From Pseudooceanicola onchidii (GTDB taxonomy: Bacteria; Pseudomonadota; Alphaproteobacteria; Rhodobacterales; Rhodobacteraceae): a DNA stretch of 64,000 nt. This document shows positions 51,971 through 60,220 of this stretch, piece after piece; position 1 is the stretch's first letter, and each line of letters begins with the position of its first letter. The DNA lies in the NCBI RefSeq assembly GCF_004959925.1, contig NZ_SPUW01000004.1, positions 1 to 64,000 on the forward strand. Reading direction: 5' to 3'. A model generated the notes under the pieces. The model was not told where the DNA came from, ran no database searches, and saw only the letters and a program-made list of their open reading frames with translations. The translations under genes were made by a program, and so were the position numbers.

Positions 51971-52849
51971 GTGGCGACAGTTCTGGACAGCGTTTTTGCC
52001 CCGAAATCCGGGGAAGACGGGGCGATCCTGATCGGCCTCCTGGGCCAGGGCATTCAGGCGTCGCGGACACCGGGCATGCACATGGCCGAGGGCGAAGCGC
52101 TTGGGATTCCTTACGAATACCGACTGATCGACACCGAGTCTCTGGACGGTCCGCTGGATCTGGACGGGTTGCTGACCCGCCTGGCCGCGGCGGGCTATGA
52201 CGGCCTGAACGTGACCTTCCCCTACAAGCAGGCGGTGATTCCGCATCTCACCGACATCGCGGCCAGCGCCGCGGCGGTCGGGGCGGTGAACACGGTCCTG
52301 CTGCGGGGAAATGTACGGATCGGTGAAAATACCGACTACTGGGGATTCCGCGAAAGCCTGCGCCTTGGCCTGCCCGACGTGCGCAAGGACCGGGTCCTGC
52401 TGATCGGGGCCGGCGGGGCAGGGGGGGCGGTGGCCCAGGCCCTGCTGGACGAAGGGACGCGACAGCTGATGATCCACGACACCGACGCCGCCAGAGTGCA
52501 GGCGCTGGTGGCCCGTCTGGGCGTGCGCGCTTCGGTCGTGACCGACCTGGCGGCAGCGGCGGGGCAGGCGGACAGCATCATGAACGCCACGCCGATCGGC
52601 ATGGCCAAGCTGCCGGGGATGCCGATCGACGCCGCCCTGATCACGCCGCGCCACTGGGTCGGCGACATCATCTATTTCCCGCTCGAGACGGCCCTGCTGA
52701 AACACGCCCGCGCCCTTGGCTGCGCTGTCCTGCCCGGATCGGGCATGGCGCTGTACCAGGCTGTCCGCGCGTTCAACCTGTTTTCCGGCCAGACCCCGGA
52801 CCCAAAGCGCATGTGGTCCGCGTTCGAGGCCGCCGAGACGATGACCTGA
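51971..52849 (+). CDS. Shikimate/quinate dehydrogenase, catabolic QsuD-like AroE family
   Basis: A 292-residue NAD(P)-dependent dehydrogenase. Opening GLLGQGIQASRTPGMHMAEG (S31, T33) replaces the biosynthetic AroE pattern HSxSPxxHN and matches catabolic quinate/shikimate dehydrogenases. The catalytic K86 (NVTFPYKQ) and D122 (GENTDYWGF) are present, and the nucleotide loop is GAGGAGGA (147-154). It would oxidise quinate or shikimate to 3-dehydroquinate or 3-dehydroshikimate. The GTG at 51971 follows GGGGAGG. It is the first gene of an operon with a TRAP transporter, and a type II dehydroquinase gene lies 5 kb away. Confidence 0.86.
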   Translation: MATVLDSVFAPKSGEDGAILIGLLGQGIQASRTPGMHMAEGEALGIPYEYRLIDTESLDGPLDLDGLLTRLAAAGYDGLNVTFPYKQAVIPHLTDIAASAAAVGAVNTVLLRGNVRIGENTDYWGFRESLRLGLPDVRKDRVLLIGAGGAGGAVAQALLDEGTRQLMIHDTDAARVQALVARLGVRASVVTDLAAAAGQADSIMNATPIGMAKLPGMPIDAALITPRHWVGDIIYFPLETALLKHARALGCAVLPGSGMALYQAVRAFNLFSGQTPDPKRMWSAFEAAETMT

Positions 52850-52873
52850 CTTCGCATTCACTGGGAGGAGACC

Positions 52874-53863
52874 ATGCGGATGACTATCGGAACGAAACTC
52901 AAGGGCGCCGTCGCGGCGCTGGCACTGGGGCTGGGGGCGACCAGCCTCATGGCGCAGGATGTGGTCGAACTGACCTATTCCGACACCGTTCAGGAAACCG
53001 ATCGCCGGTCGCGCATCCTGCGGGAAACCTTTTCGACCTGCCTGGGCGATGGCTTCAACTTCACACCCTATTTCGGCGCGACCTTGTTCAAGCAGGGGAC
53101 CGAACTGACCGCGATGCAGCGCGGCAACCTCGACATGGGGGCGCTGGCGATCTTCGATTTCTACAACCAGGTGCCCGAGGCGGCGATCCTGGGCACGGCC
53201 TATCTGTTCCGCGACGTCGACCACATGCGCAAGGTCTATGACAGCGAAGAGCTCAAGCCGCTGCTGACCAGCATCGAGGACAAGACCGGCATCAAGATCC
53301 TGGCCTGGCCCTACATCGGCACCCGACACGTCAACATCCGGGGCGACAAGGAAATCATGACGCCCGCCGACCTGGCGGGGATCAAGCTGCGGATGCCCGG
53401 CGGCGAAGGCTGGCAGTTCGTCGGTGAGGCGCTTGGCGCCAACCCGACGCCCTTGGCCTTCACCGAGGTCTACACCGCGCTGCAGACCGGCGCGATCGAC
53501 GGGCAGGACAACCCGCTGCCCGCCGACAAGCAGATGAAGTTCTACGAGGTCACGGACCAGATCATCCTGACCGGCCACCTGATCGCGGCCAACGTCTTTT
53601 CGGTGTCGAAATCCAAGTGGGATAGCCTGACCGCCGACCAGCAGGCCAAGCTGCAAAGCTGTTCGAAGGAATTCGAAACCGCCCTGTCCGACGACACCAT
53701 CGCGCAGGAGGCCGAACTGGTCGCCTTCATGGAGGGCGAGGGCCTGAAGGTCTACGAGCCGAACAAGGAAGCCTTCCGCAACCACGTGTTGGAGTACTTT
53801 CAGAACTCCAAATACTCCGAGGTCTGGCCCGAGGGGCTGATCGACAAGATCAACGGGCTGTGA
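52874..53863 (+). CDS. TRAP substrate-binding protein (DctP family), paralogue A
   Basis: A 329-residue periplasmic protein with signal peptide MRMTIGTKLKGAVAALALGL, cleaved near LMAQD. The core IKLRMPGGEGWQFVGEALGANPTPLAFTEVYTALQTGAIDGQDNPLP carries the substrate arginine and the DGQDNPLP motif shared with two paralogues nearby (56648-57622 and 58184-59167). GGGAGGAG precedes the ATG. A GC-rich hairpin follows, then dctQ and dctM. It is the only copy directly linked to membrane subunits. Confidence 0.91.
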   Translation: MRMTIGTKLKGAVAALALGLGATSLMAQDVVELTYSDTVQETDRRSRILRETFSTCLGDGFNFTPYFGATLFKQGTELTAMQRGNLDMGALAIFDFYNQVPEAAILGTAYLFRDVDHMRKVYDSEELKPLLTSIEDKTGIKILAWPYIGTRHVNIRGDKEIMTPADLAGIKLRMPGGEGWQFVGEALGANPTPLAFTEVYTALQTGAIDGQDNPLPADKQMKFYEVTDQIILTGHLIAANVFSVSKSKWDSLTADQQAKLQSCSKEFETALSDDTIAQEAELVAFMEGEGLKVYEPNKEAFRNHVLEYFQNSKYSEVWPEGLIDKINGL

Positions 53864-53905
53864 CGGCGGACGACCCACACCGGACAAGACCGGACACATG
53901 ACATC

Positions 53906-53930
53906 GGGCCCGGCGCCACAGCCGGGTCCC
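53906..53930 (+). terminator. Hairpin between dctP paralogue A and dctQ
   Basis: GGGCCCGGC (53906-53914) pairs with GCCGGGTCCC (53921-53930) over nine pairs with one bulged base and a 6-nt loop, then CCTTTC. A leaky terminator or stabilising stem here would raise binding-protein over permease levels. Confidence 0.5.
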
Positions 53931-53947
53931 CTTTCGCGGAGGAGCGC

Positions 53948-54463
53948 ATGATCGCGTCAACATTCACATGGCTGCACAGACGGGCCGAGAACCTGCTGGC
54001 GCTGGTTCTGGCGGCCCTGTTCGCCAGTTTCCTGATCCAGATCGTCTTCCGCTATCTGCTGAACCTGCCCCTGGGCTGGACGGTCGAATTCGTCGCGATC
54101 GCCTGGCTGTGGGGGATCCTCTTTGGCTATGCCTTCGTCGTGGCCGAGCGGGACGTGATCCGGCTGGATATCCTCTATGCCCTGCTGCCGCCACTGGCGC
54201 GGCGGGTGCTGGATGTCGTGACCTCGCTCATCTGCATCGCGATCTTCGCCTGGACGCTGCCGAAGGTCTGGGACTACGTCACCTTCATGAAAATCGAAAA
54301 GACCGCCTACATGAAGGTCCGGTTCGATTACGTCTTCTCGATCTACATCCCCTTCGCCCTGGCCGTGATCGCGCGCTGCGCCATCACCATCTGGAACGCC
54401 GTCGTCAATCCGGCCCCGGCGGAAATCGCGGGCATCAACGCCGAGGCCCACGACTATGATTGA
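53948..54463 (+). CDS. TRAP transporter small permease (DctQ family)
   Basis: A 171-residue membrane protein with four helices. FASFLIQIVFRYLLNLPLGWTVEFVAIAWLWGILFGYAFVVAERDVIRLD is a typical DctQ core. Ends 8 bp inside the dctM gene. Forms the only TRAP membrane module of the 52-59 kb region together with that gene. Confidence 0.9.
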   Translation: MIASTFTWLHRRAENLLALVLAALFASFLIQIVFRYLLNLPLGWTVEFVAIAWLWGILFGYAFVVAERDVIRLDILYALLPPLARRVLDVVTSLICIAIFAWTLPKVWDYVTFMKIEKTAYMKVRFDYVFSIYIPFALAVIARCAITIWNAVVNPAPAEIAGINAEAHDYD

Positions 54464-55751
54464 TCCCTTCCTCGCCTCCATCCTGCTTCTGGCGTTCCTG
54501 GCCATCGGCGGCCTGTCGATCGGCCTGGCGATGATCTGCGCCTCGACCGTCTACCTGATGATGCGCGGGTTCGATCCCTCGATCGCGTCGGAAACCCTGC
54601 TGCAGGGGCTGTTCAACAGCTATACGCTGCTGGCGATCCCGCTGTTCGTCCTGGCGGCGGACATCATGAACATCGGCTCTCTCGCCGACCGCCTTCTGCG
54701 CTTTTCCGAGGCGCTGGTCGGCCGGTTCAAGGGCGGGCTGGGGCATGTGAACGTCGTCTCGTCGCTGATCTTTTCCGGCATGTCCGGATCGGCGGTGGCC
54801 GACGCGGTCGGCATGGGCAAGATCATCATCGGCATGATGACCAAGGATGGTCGCTATACCGCGTCCTATGCCGCCGCGATCACCGCCGCCTCGGCCACGA
54901 TCGGGCCGATCATCCCGCCGTCGATCCCGATGGTGCTTTACGCGCTCGTCTCGGACCAGTCGGTCGGCTATCTCTTTGCGGCCGGGATGCTGCCGGGTCT
55001 GCTGATGGCGGTCGTGCTGATGGTGATGAACGTGATCATCGCCTATCGCCGCGATTTCCCGACCGACAACGCCATTCCGCTGCGCGAGATGCCGGGCGTC
55101 ACCTTCCGCGCCATTCCCGCGCTGCTGCTGCCGGTGATCCTGCTGGGCGGCATCTACGGCGGCGTCATGACCCCGACCGAGGCAGCGGCGGTCGCGGCCT
55201 TCTATGCGCTGTTCGTGTCGGCGGCCTTCTACCGGTCGGTCACGGCGGGGCAGTTCTATCAGACGCTGCTGGCCTCGGCCAAATCCACCGCGACGATCGG
55301 CATCCTGATCGCCGGCGCGCTGACCTTCCAATACGTGATCACCCGCGAAAACGTGCCGGTCAGCCTGTCGAACTGGCTGGGCCAGTACGACCTTGGCCCG
55401 GTGCAGTTCCTGATCGCGATCAACCTGCTGTTCCTGGTGCTGGGCTGCATCCTGGAATCCGGGGCGATCCTGCTGATCATCGTGCCGATCTTCATCCCGA
55501 CCGCGCAGGCGCTTGGCATCGACCTGGTGCACTTCGGGGTGGTCTGCGTGGTCAACGCGATGCTGGGGCTGATCACGCCGCCCTACGGGTTGTTGCTGTT
55601 CATCGTGTCGTCGATCACCAAGCAACCCCTGATGCGGATCGTGCGCGACCTGCTGCCCTTCCTGATCGCGCTGTTCATCGCGCTTGGCATCATCACCTTC
55701 GTGCCGGACTTCGTGCTCTGGCTGCCGCGCCTGCTGGGGTACAAGGGATGA
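54456..55751 (+). CDS. TRAP transporter large permease (DctM family)
   Basis: A 431-residue, 12-helix permease. Landmarks are LAIPLFVLAADIMNIGSLADRLL, IFSGMSGSAVADAVGMGKIIIGMM, ASATIGPIIPPSIPMVLYA, MTPTEAAAVAAFYALFV and GLITPPYGLLLFIVSSI. It overlaps the SMP-30 gene by four bases (ATGA), so uptake and the lactonase-like protein are co-translated. Confidence 0.92.
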   Translation: MIDPFLASILLLAFLAIGGLSIGLAMICASTVYLMMRGFDPSIASETLLQGLFNSYTLLAIPLFVLAADIMNIGSLADRLLRFSEALVGRFKGGLGHVNVVSSLIFSGMSGSAVADAVGMGKIIIGMMTKDGRYTASYAAAITAASATIGPIIPPSIPMVLYALVSDQSVGYLFAAGMLPGLLMAVVLMVMNVIIAYRRDFPTDNAIPLREMPGVTFRAIPALLLPVILLGGIYGGVMTPTEAAAVAAFYALFVSAAFYRSVTAGQFYQTLLASAKSTATIGILIAGALTFQYVITRENVPVSLSNWLGQYDLGPVQFLIAINLLFLVLGCILESGAILLIIVPIFIPTAQALGIDLVHFGVVCVVNAMLGLITPPYGLLLFIVSSITKQPLMRIVRDLLPFLIALFIALGIITFVPDFVLWLPRLLGYKG

Positions 55752-56629
55752 GCGACGTGAAGATCGACCTCGCGCACCGGGCCGAGGCGCAGCTGGGCGA
55801 GACCTGCCTGTGGGATGCCCGAACCGGGCTGCTGGGCTGGATCGACATCGAACAGCCACGGTTTTACACGCTTGACCCCGCCACCGGCGCGACGACCAGC
55901 GTGGCGCATCCCGGCACCTACCTTGGCTGCCAGGCGCTGACCCGGTCGGGGCGGCAGCTGCTGGCCCGCGACCTGACGCTGATCACCTGTGACGCCGACG
56001 GCAGCGACGTCCGCGTGCTGGCCGAAACGCCCGGAGAGGCCATGCCCGACACCCGCCTGAACGATGGCCGGGTCGACGCGCAGGGGCGGCTCTGGATCGG
56101 GACGATGGACAACGAATTGCACCGGGGGCTTGGGCATCTCTACCGGGTCGACCCCGATGGCACGATGACCGCGGTGCTGGGTGACGTGATCGTGTCGAAC
56201 GGCATCGCCTTCGACCCGCAGGGCCGCTGGATGTGGTTCACCGATACACGGCGGCACCTGACCTGGAAGATCCATCTGGACGCCGACGGCACCGTGACGG
56301 GGCGCGACCCCTGGGCCGATTACAGTGCCTCGGGTGGCCGCCCGGACGGGGCCTGCGTCGATGCCGACGGCTGTCTCTGGCAGGCGATGTTCGGGGGCGG
56401 GCGCGTGGTGCGCTATGCGCCCGACGGCCGCATCGACCGCGACATCGCGCTGCCGGTGACCAACCCGACCTGCCTGTGCTTCGGCGGGCCGGACCTGAGC
56501 ACGCTGTTCGTCACCAGCGCCACGAAATTCCTGACCCCCGAGCAGCGCGCGACCGAACCGCTGGCCGGGTCCGTCCTGGCCATTCACGGCGCGGGGCAAG
56601 GGATGCCCGAAAACCTATTCAATATCTGA
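55748..56629 (+). CDS. SMP-30/gluconolactonase/LRE family protein
   Basis: A 293-residue six-bladed beta-propeller lactonase. The metal site residues are expected in AQLGETCLWDARTGLLGWIDIEQP (first Glu), RLNDGRVDAQGRLWIGTMDNEL, VSNGIAFDPQGRWMWFTDTRRHLTW (Asn) and GRPDGACVDADGCLWQAMFGGGRVVRY (Asp). All are present. It hydrolyses a sugar or hydroxy-acid lactone. In this cluster a quinate or related lactone is a reasonable but untested substrate. Confidence 0.88.
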   Translation: MSDVKIDLAHRAEAQLGETCLWDARTGLLGWIDIEQPRFYTLDPATGATTSVAHPGTYLGCQALTRSGRQLLARDLTLITCDADGSDVRVLAETPGEAMPDTRLNDGRVDAQGRLWIGTMDNELHRGLGHLYRVDPDGTMTAVLGDVIVSNGIAFDPQGRWMWFTDTRRHLTWKIHLDADGTVTGRDPWADYSASGGRPDGACVDADGCLWQAMFGGGRVVRYAPDGRIDRDIALPVTNPTCLCFGGPDLSTLFVTSATKFLTPEQRATEPLAGSVLAIHGAGQGMPENLFNI

Positions 56630-56647
56630 CCCACAGGGAGGACCCCC

Positions 56648-57622
56648 ATGAAACTGACACTCAAGGCCATGATGCTGGCCGCCGCGACCGCCGTCGCGCT
56701 GCCCGCCGCAGCACAGGACAAGGTCGAACTGATCTTTTCCGACGTGAACCCGCCCGAGGTGCCGCGGTCAAAGGCGATGGTCGAGATCTTTGCCGCCGAA
56801 CTGGGCGACAGCTTCGACTTCCAGCCCTACTTCAGCGCGACGCTGATGAAGCAGGGGACCGAACTTGTCGGCCTGCAGCGCGGCAACATCCAGATGGCCG
56901 GCCTGCCGCCGTCGGACCTGGCGCAGCAGGCGCCCGAATTCGACATCCTCGGCGCGGCCTATGTCGTGCGCGACCAGGCGCATCTGAAGGCGATCTTCAA
57001 CTCCGAGGTCGGTGATCAGCTGAAGGCCATCGCCCGCGACAAGCTGGGCGTCGAGATCCTTGGCACCTTCTACTACGGCACCCGCCAGGTGAACCTGAAG
57101 GGCGACATGCAGGTCCAGACCCCGGCCGATCTGTCGGGCGTGAAGCTGCGGATGCCCGGCGGCGAAAGCTGGCAGTTCCTGGGCCGGTCGCTTGGCGCGA
57201 ACCCGGTGCCGATCCCCTATACCGAACTGTACACCGCGCTGCAGTCCGGCGTCGTCGACGGCCAGGACAACCCGCTGCCGAACGACAAGGCGATGAAGTT
57301 CTACGAGGTCACGGACCAGATCGTCCTGACCAACCACAACGTCGGCTTCGGCATGCTGCTGGTGTCGTCGCAGGTCTGGAACGGCCTGAGCGATGACCAG
57401 AAGGCCGCGATGCAGGCCGCCGCCGACAAGGCGACCGCCTGGTCCGATGAACAGTACCTGGCGGAAGAGGCTGAACTGGTTGCCTTTTTCGAAGGCGAGG
57501 GCCTGAAGGTCTACAGCCCCGACGTGAAGGCCTTCCAGGAGCACGCGCAGAAGATGTACCTGGAGTCGGACCTGTCCAAGAACTGGCCCGAGGGCATGCT
57601 GGACGCGATCAACGCGCTCTGA
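56648..57622 (+). CDS. TRAP substrate-binding protein (DctP family), paralogue B
   Basis: A 324-residue binding protein with signal peptide MKLTLKAMMLAAATAVALPA, cleaved near AAQDK. It shares VKLRMPGGESWQFLGRSLGANPVPIPYTELYTALQSGVVDGQDNPLP with paralogues A and C and is closest to C in its C-terminal EGMLDAINAL. It follows the SMP-30 gene by 18 bp but has no permease genes of its own, so it probably feeds the DctQM pair upstream with a second substrate. It ends at a strong bidirectional terminator. Confidence 0.9.
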   Translation: MKLTLKAMMLAAATAVALPAAAQDKVELIFSDVNPPEVPRSKAMVEIFAAELGDSFDFQPYFSATLMKQGTELVGLQRGNIQMAGLPPSDLAQQAPEFDILGAAYVVRDQAHLKAIFNSEVGDQLKAIARDKLGVEILGTFYYGTRQVNLKGDMQVQTPADLSGVKLRMPGGESWQFLGRSLGANPVPIPYTELYTALQSGVVDGQDNPLPNDKAMKFYEVTDQIVLTNHNVGFGMLLVSSQVWNGLSDDQKAAMQAAADKATAWSDEQYLAEEAELVAFFEGEGLKVYSPDVKAFQEHAQKMYLESDLSKNWPEGMLDAINAL

Positions 57623-57637
57623 TTGTCAGGTGACAAC
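57622..57637. repeat. Isolated parS-like palindrome with one central mismatch
   Basis: ATTGTCAGGTGACAAC matches the parS-like core at 2595-2612 in all positions except the central C (now G) and the final T (now C). The last change brings it closer to the general repABC pattern. It begins on the last base of the dctP stop codon, 55 kb from the replication genes. Chance cannot be excluded. Confidence 0.3.
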
Positions 57638-57641
57638 ATGG

Positions 57642-57671
57642 AAAACGCCCGCTTGTCCAAGCGGGCGTTTT
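57642..57671. terminator. Bidirectional intrinsic terminator between dctP-B and aroQ
   Basis: AAAACGCCCGCTT (57642-57654) and AAGCGGGCGTTTT (57659-57671) form a perfect 13-bp stem with a 4-nt loop, with T-runs on both strands. It ends the plus-strand TRAP/SMP-30 operon and the convergent minus-strand aroQ operon. Confidence 0.92.
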
Positions 57672-57690
57672 TCGTTGCGACGGGGTCGGG

Positions 57691-58128
57691 TCAGGCCTCG
57701 GCCAGGATATCCTGTGCTGCCGTCACCGCGTGGACATAGCCGCGCGCGCCCAGCCCGGCGATCACGGCCGTCGCGACGGTCGAGACCAGCGATTTGTGAT
57801 AGATCTCGTCGCGCCGGTGAATGTTCGAGATATGCACCTCGATCAGCGGCCCGGAAAACATCTTGAGCGCGTCCAGCAGCGGGATCGACCGAAAGCTGAG
57901 GCCGGCCGGGTTGATGATCAGCGCATCGCCCGTGTCGCAGGCTTCGTGGATCCAGTCGATCAGCTGATATTCGGCGTTGGACTGGCGAAAGACGATCTCG
58001 TCGTCGGTGGCGGCGCCACGGCACATCGCCTCGATCTCGGCCAGGGTGGTGTGGCCGTAGATCTGGGGTTCGCGCAGGCCAAGGCGATTGAGGTTGGGGC
58101 CGTTGAGCACGTGGATGCTACGGGTCAT
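57691..58128 (-). CDS. aroQ: Type II 3-dehydroquinate dehydratase
   Basis: A 145-residue type II dehydroquinase converting 3-dehydroquinate to 3-dehydroshikimate. LNGPNLNRLGLREPQIYG contains the catalytic loop (R19, Y24), N73 is in IINPAG, and H99 is in EVHISN. Two usually conserved substrate-contact stretches differ: QSNHEG is QSNAEY, and the THTS after NPAGL is SFRS. It is thus a divergent, probably catabolic paralogue. The start at 58128 follows GGAGA. It is downstream of dctP paralogue C on the same strand (55-bp gap). Confidence 0.85.
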   Translation of the reverse strand: MTRSIHVLNGPNLNRLGLREPQIYGHTTLAEIEAMCRGAATDDEIVFRQSNAEYQLIDWIHEACDTGDALIINPAGLSFRSIPLLDALKMFSGPLIEVHISNIHRRDEIYHKSLVSTVATAVIAGLGARGYVHAVTAAQDILAEA

Positions 58129-58183
58129 GTCGGTCTCCGGGGTCTTGGGAAACGGGGCGACCCGGGGGCCGCCCCCGCAGGGA

Positions 58184-59167
58184 TCAAAGCGCGTTGATGC
58201 GGTCCAGCATGCCTTCGGGCCAGTCTTTCGACAGGTCCGAGTCAAGGTACATCTTCTGGGCATAGGCGCGGAAGGCGTCTACGTCGGGGGTGTGGAAGGT
58301 CATGCCCTCCCCCTTGAGGAATTCGACCAGCTCGGCCTCGCGGGCCAGGTGCTGTTCGGTCGACCAGGCGATGGCCTCGTCCGCTGCGGCCTGGAATTCG
58401 GCCTTCTGCGCGTCGTCCAGCTTGTCCCAGACCGTCTTGGACACGACCAGCAGGTCATAGGCGATCAGGTGCGAGGTCAGGACGGTCTGCTTCTCGACCT
58501 CGTAGAACTTCATGTTCTCGACGTTCGGCAGCGGGTTGTCCTGCCCGTCGATCGCACCGTTCTGCAGGCCGGTGTAGACCTCGGGATAGGCCATGGGCGT
58601 CGGGTTCGCCCCAAGCGCGCGACCCAGGAACTGCCAGCTTTCGCCGCCGGGCATGCGCAGCTTGATGCCGGCCATGTCCTCGGGCGTGTTGATTTCCTTG
58701 TCGGTGCGCAGGCCGACCTGCCGGGTGCCGAAATAGGTCGGGCCCAGGATGTGGATTCCCAGCTGGTCCTCGGCCATCTGCTTCATCTCGGCGCCCACGT
58801 CCGACGCCCAGAAGGTCTTGAGGTGGTCGGCATCGCGGAACAGATAAGCCGAGGTCAGGATCGAGAAGGCCGGGATCTGGTTCGACACGTCCTGCGGGGC
58901 GATGTTGCCCATCTCGAGGTTGCCACGCTGCAGCGCGACCAGTTCGGTCCCCTGCTTGAACAGCGTCGCGCCGTAGTAGCCGTTGAAGGTGTAGCCGTCG
59001 CCAAGCGCCTCGGCGAACTTCTGCATCATCTCGGCCCGGATGTCCTGCTGCGAGAATACGGCCGAGAAGTTCAGTTCGACCTTGTCCTGCGACAACGCGG
59101 GCAGCGCGGTGGCAAGCAGGCCGACCGTGGCGGCGCCCATCATCAGGCGTCGGGTCAGTGTGAGCAT
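58184..59167 (-). CDS. TRAP substrate-binding protein (DctP family), paralogue C
   Basis: A 327-residue binding protein with signal peptide MLTLTRRLMMGAATVGLLAT, cleaved near ALSQDK. IKLRMPGGESWQFLGRALGANPTPMAYPEVYTGLQNGAIDGQDNPLP marks it as a sister of paralogues A and B. It has no permease genes beside it, is divergent from a GntR regulator and precedes aroQ. GGAGGAG upstream of the ATG is a strong ribosome binding site. Confidence 0.91.
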   Translation of the reverse strand: MLTLTRRLMMGAATVGLLATALPALSQDKVELNFSAVFSQQDIRAEMMQKFAEALGDGYTFNGYYGATLFKQGTELVALQRGNLEMGNIAPQDVSNQIPAFSILTSAYLFRDADHLKTFWASDVGAEMKQMAEDQLGIHILGPTYFGTRQVGLRTDKEINTPEDMAGIKLRMPGGESWQFLGRALGANPTPMAYPEVYTGLQNGAIDGQDNPLPNVENMKFYEVEKQTVLTSHLIAYDLLVVSKTVWDKLDDAQKAEFQAAADEAIAWSTEQHLAREAELVEFLKGEGMTFHTPDVDAFRAYAQKMYLDSDLSKDWPEGMLDRINAL

Positions 59168-59185
59168 GTTTTCTCCTCCAGTTAA

Positions 59186-59207
59186 CCGATAGTTTTGATT
59201 CTATCGG
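59186..59207. promoter_or_regulatory. Operator candidate upstream of dctP paralogue C
   Basis: CCGATAG (59186-59192) and CTATCGG (59201-59207) form a 7-bp inverted repeat with an 8-bp AT-rich spacer, 19 bp upstream of the dctP-C start. It is a reasonable site for the divergent GntR regulator. Confidence 0.55.
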
Positions 59208-59335
59208 ATGATTTAGAAAACATATGCTGAAATACAAAACCGGTAAAGCCGGTCTGACCCATCTGGCAAACGGCGGTAGGCAAGCGGCCACGAACCGGGT
59301 AATCAGACGTCATAAGGCAAAGTGGATTTCATCCT

Positions 59336-60022
59336 ATGATCCGAAAGACCTTCTTCGATGCGCAGACGACGGATACCGTCGGAGATTCCGGCTATCGGCG
59401 GATCAAGTCCGACATCCTGCGCGGCGGGCTTGCCCCGTCGAAAAAGCTGAAGATCGATGAACTGCGCAAGACTTACGACCTTGGCGCCGGCACCGTGCGC
59501 GAGATTCTGACCCGTCTCTGGGTCGAGGGTCTGGTCGTCGCCGAAGGCCAGAAGGGGTTCGAGGTCGCCCCGGTCACCGCCGAAGGGCTGCGCGACGTGG
59601 GGCGCCTGCGGCTTTTGCTGGAAGAACAGGCCCTGCGCCAGTCGATCGAAACCGGCGACATGCACTGGGAGGCCGACGTGGTGCGCGCCCACTACATGCT
59701 GTCCACGGTCGAGGAGAAGCTGATCGCGGGCGACCGGTCGATCGTGAACGACTGGGTGCAGCAGGACTGGGAATTCCACTACGCCACGATCTCGGCCTGC
59801 AATTCGCCTGCGCTGATGGCGGCGCATTCGATGGCCTTCGACCGGTTCATCCGCTACCACATGCTGGTGCTGGAATTCCGCGGCCGCCCCGCCGCCGACC
59901 AGCACGCCGAACTGCGCGAACTGGTCATTGCCCGCAAGACCGACGCCGCCGTCGACCTGCTGGGCCGCCACATCCGCAGCGGGGTCGACCACATCCTGTC
60001 GACGGGCCGCATTCCCGGGTGA
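59336..60022 (+). CDS. GntR-family transcriptional regulator (FCD subfamily)
   Basis: A 228-residue regulator. The helix-turn-helix is YRRIKSDILRGGLAPSKKLKIDELRKTYDLGAGTVREILTRLWVEGLVVAEGQKGFEVAPV. The FCD domain has DVGRLRLLLEEQAL, DWEFHYATISACNSPAL and RHIRSGVDHIL, with the usual ligand histidines. It is divergent from dctP-C and aroQ and probably regulates them, and perhaps the whole quinate-type locus. No strong Shine-Dalgarno is visible before the ATG. Confidence 0.88.
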   Translation: MIRKTFFDAQTTDTVGDSGYRRIKSDILRGGLAPSKKLKIDELRKTYDLGAGTVREILTRLWVEGLVVAEGQKGFEVAPVTAEGLRDVGRLRLLLEEQALRQSIETGDMHWEADVVRAHYMLSTVEEKLIAGDRSIVNDWVQQDWEFHYATISACNSPALMAAHSMAFDRFIRYHMLVLEFRGRPAADQHAELRELVIARKTDAAVDLLGRHIRSGVDHILSTGRIPG

Positions 60023-60220
60023 CGATCGGCGCACCAAGATAGACACTGGCATGCCAGCGCCCGTGCGCCCTATTGCCGGGCGCAAAAAGGGTCAGCCCGA
60101 CCATATCGCTGATTTCCCGGCCAAAAGTTGATCTGGTACTGTTTTACCTTGCTTGCAAAGGCCCGGGGGCAGTCCATATACCGGTATTCAGAGACCTGAG
60201 AACCGGGAAGGGAAACGGAT

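Noticed and set aside
60023-60220. EcfG-type (GGAAC-CGTT) promoter before the LOV gene
   Set aside because: Looked for because of the stress/light context, but no properly spaced GGAAC and CGTT pair is present. Only a weak TTGCAA/TATACC pair exists, too poor to annotate.
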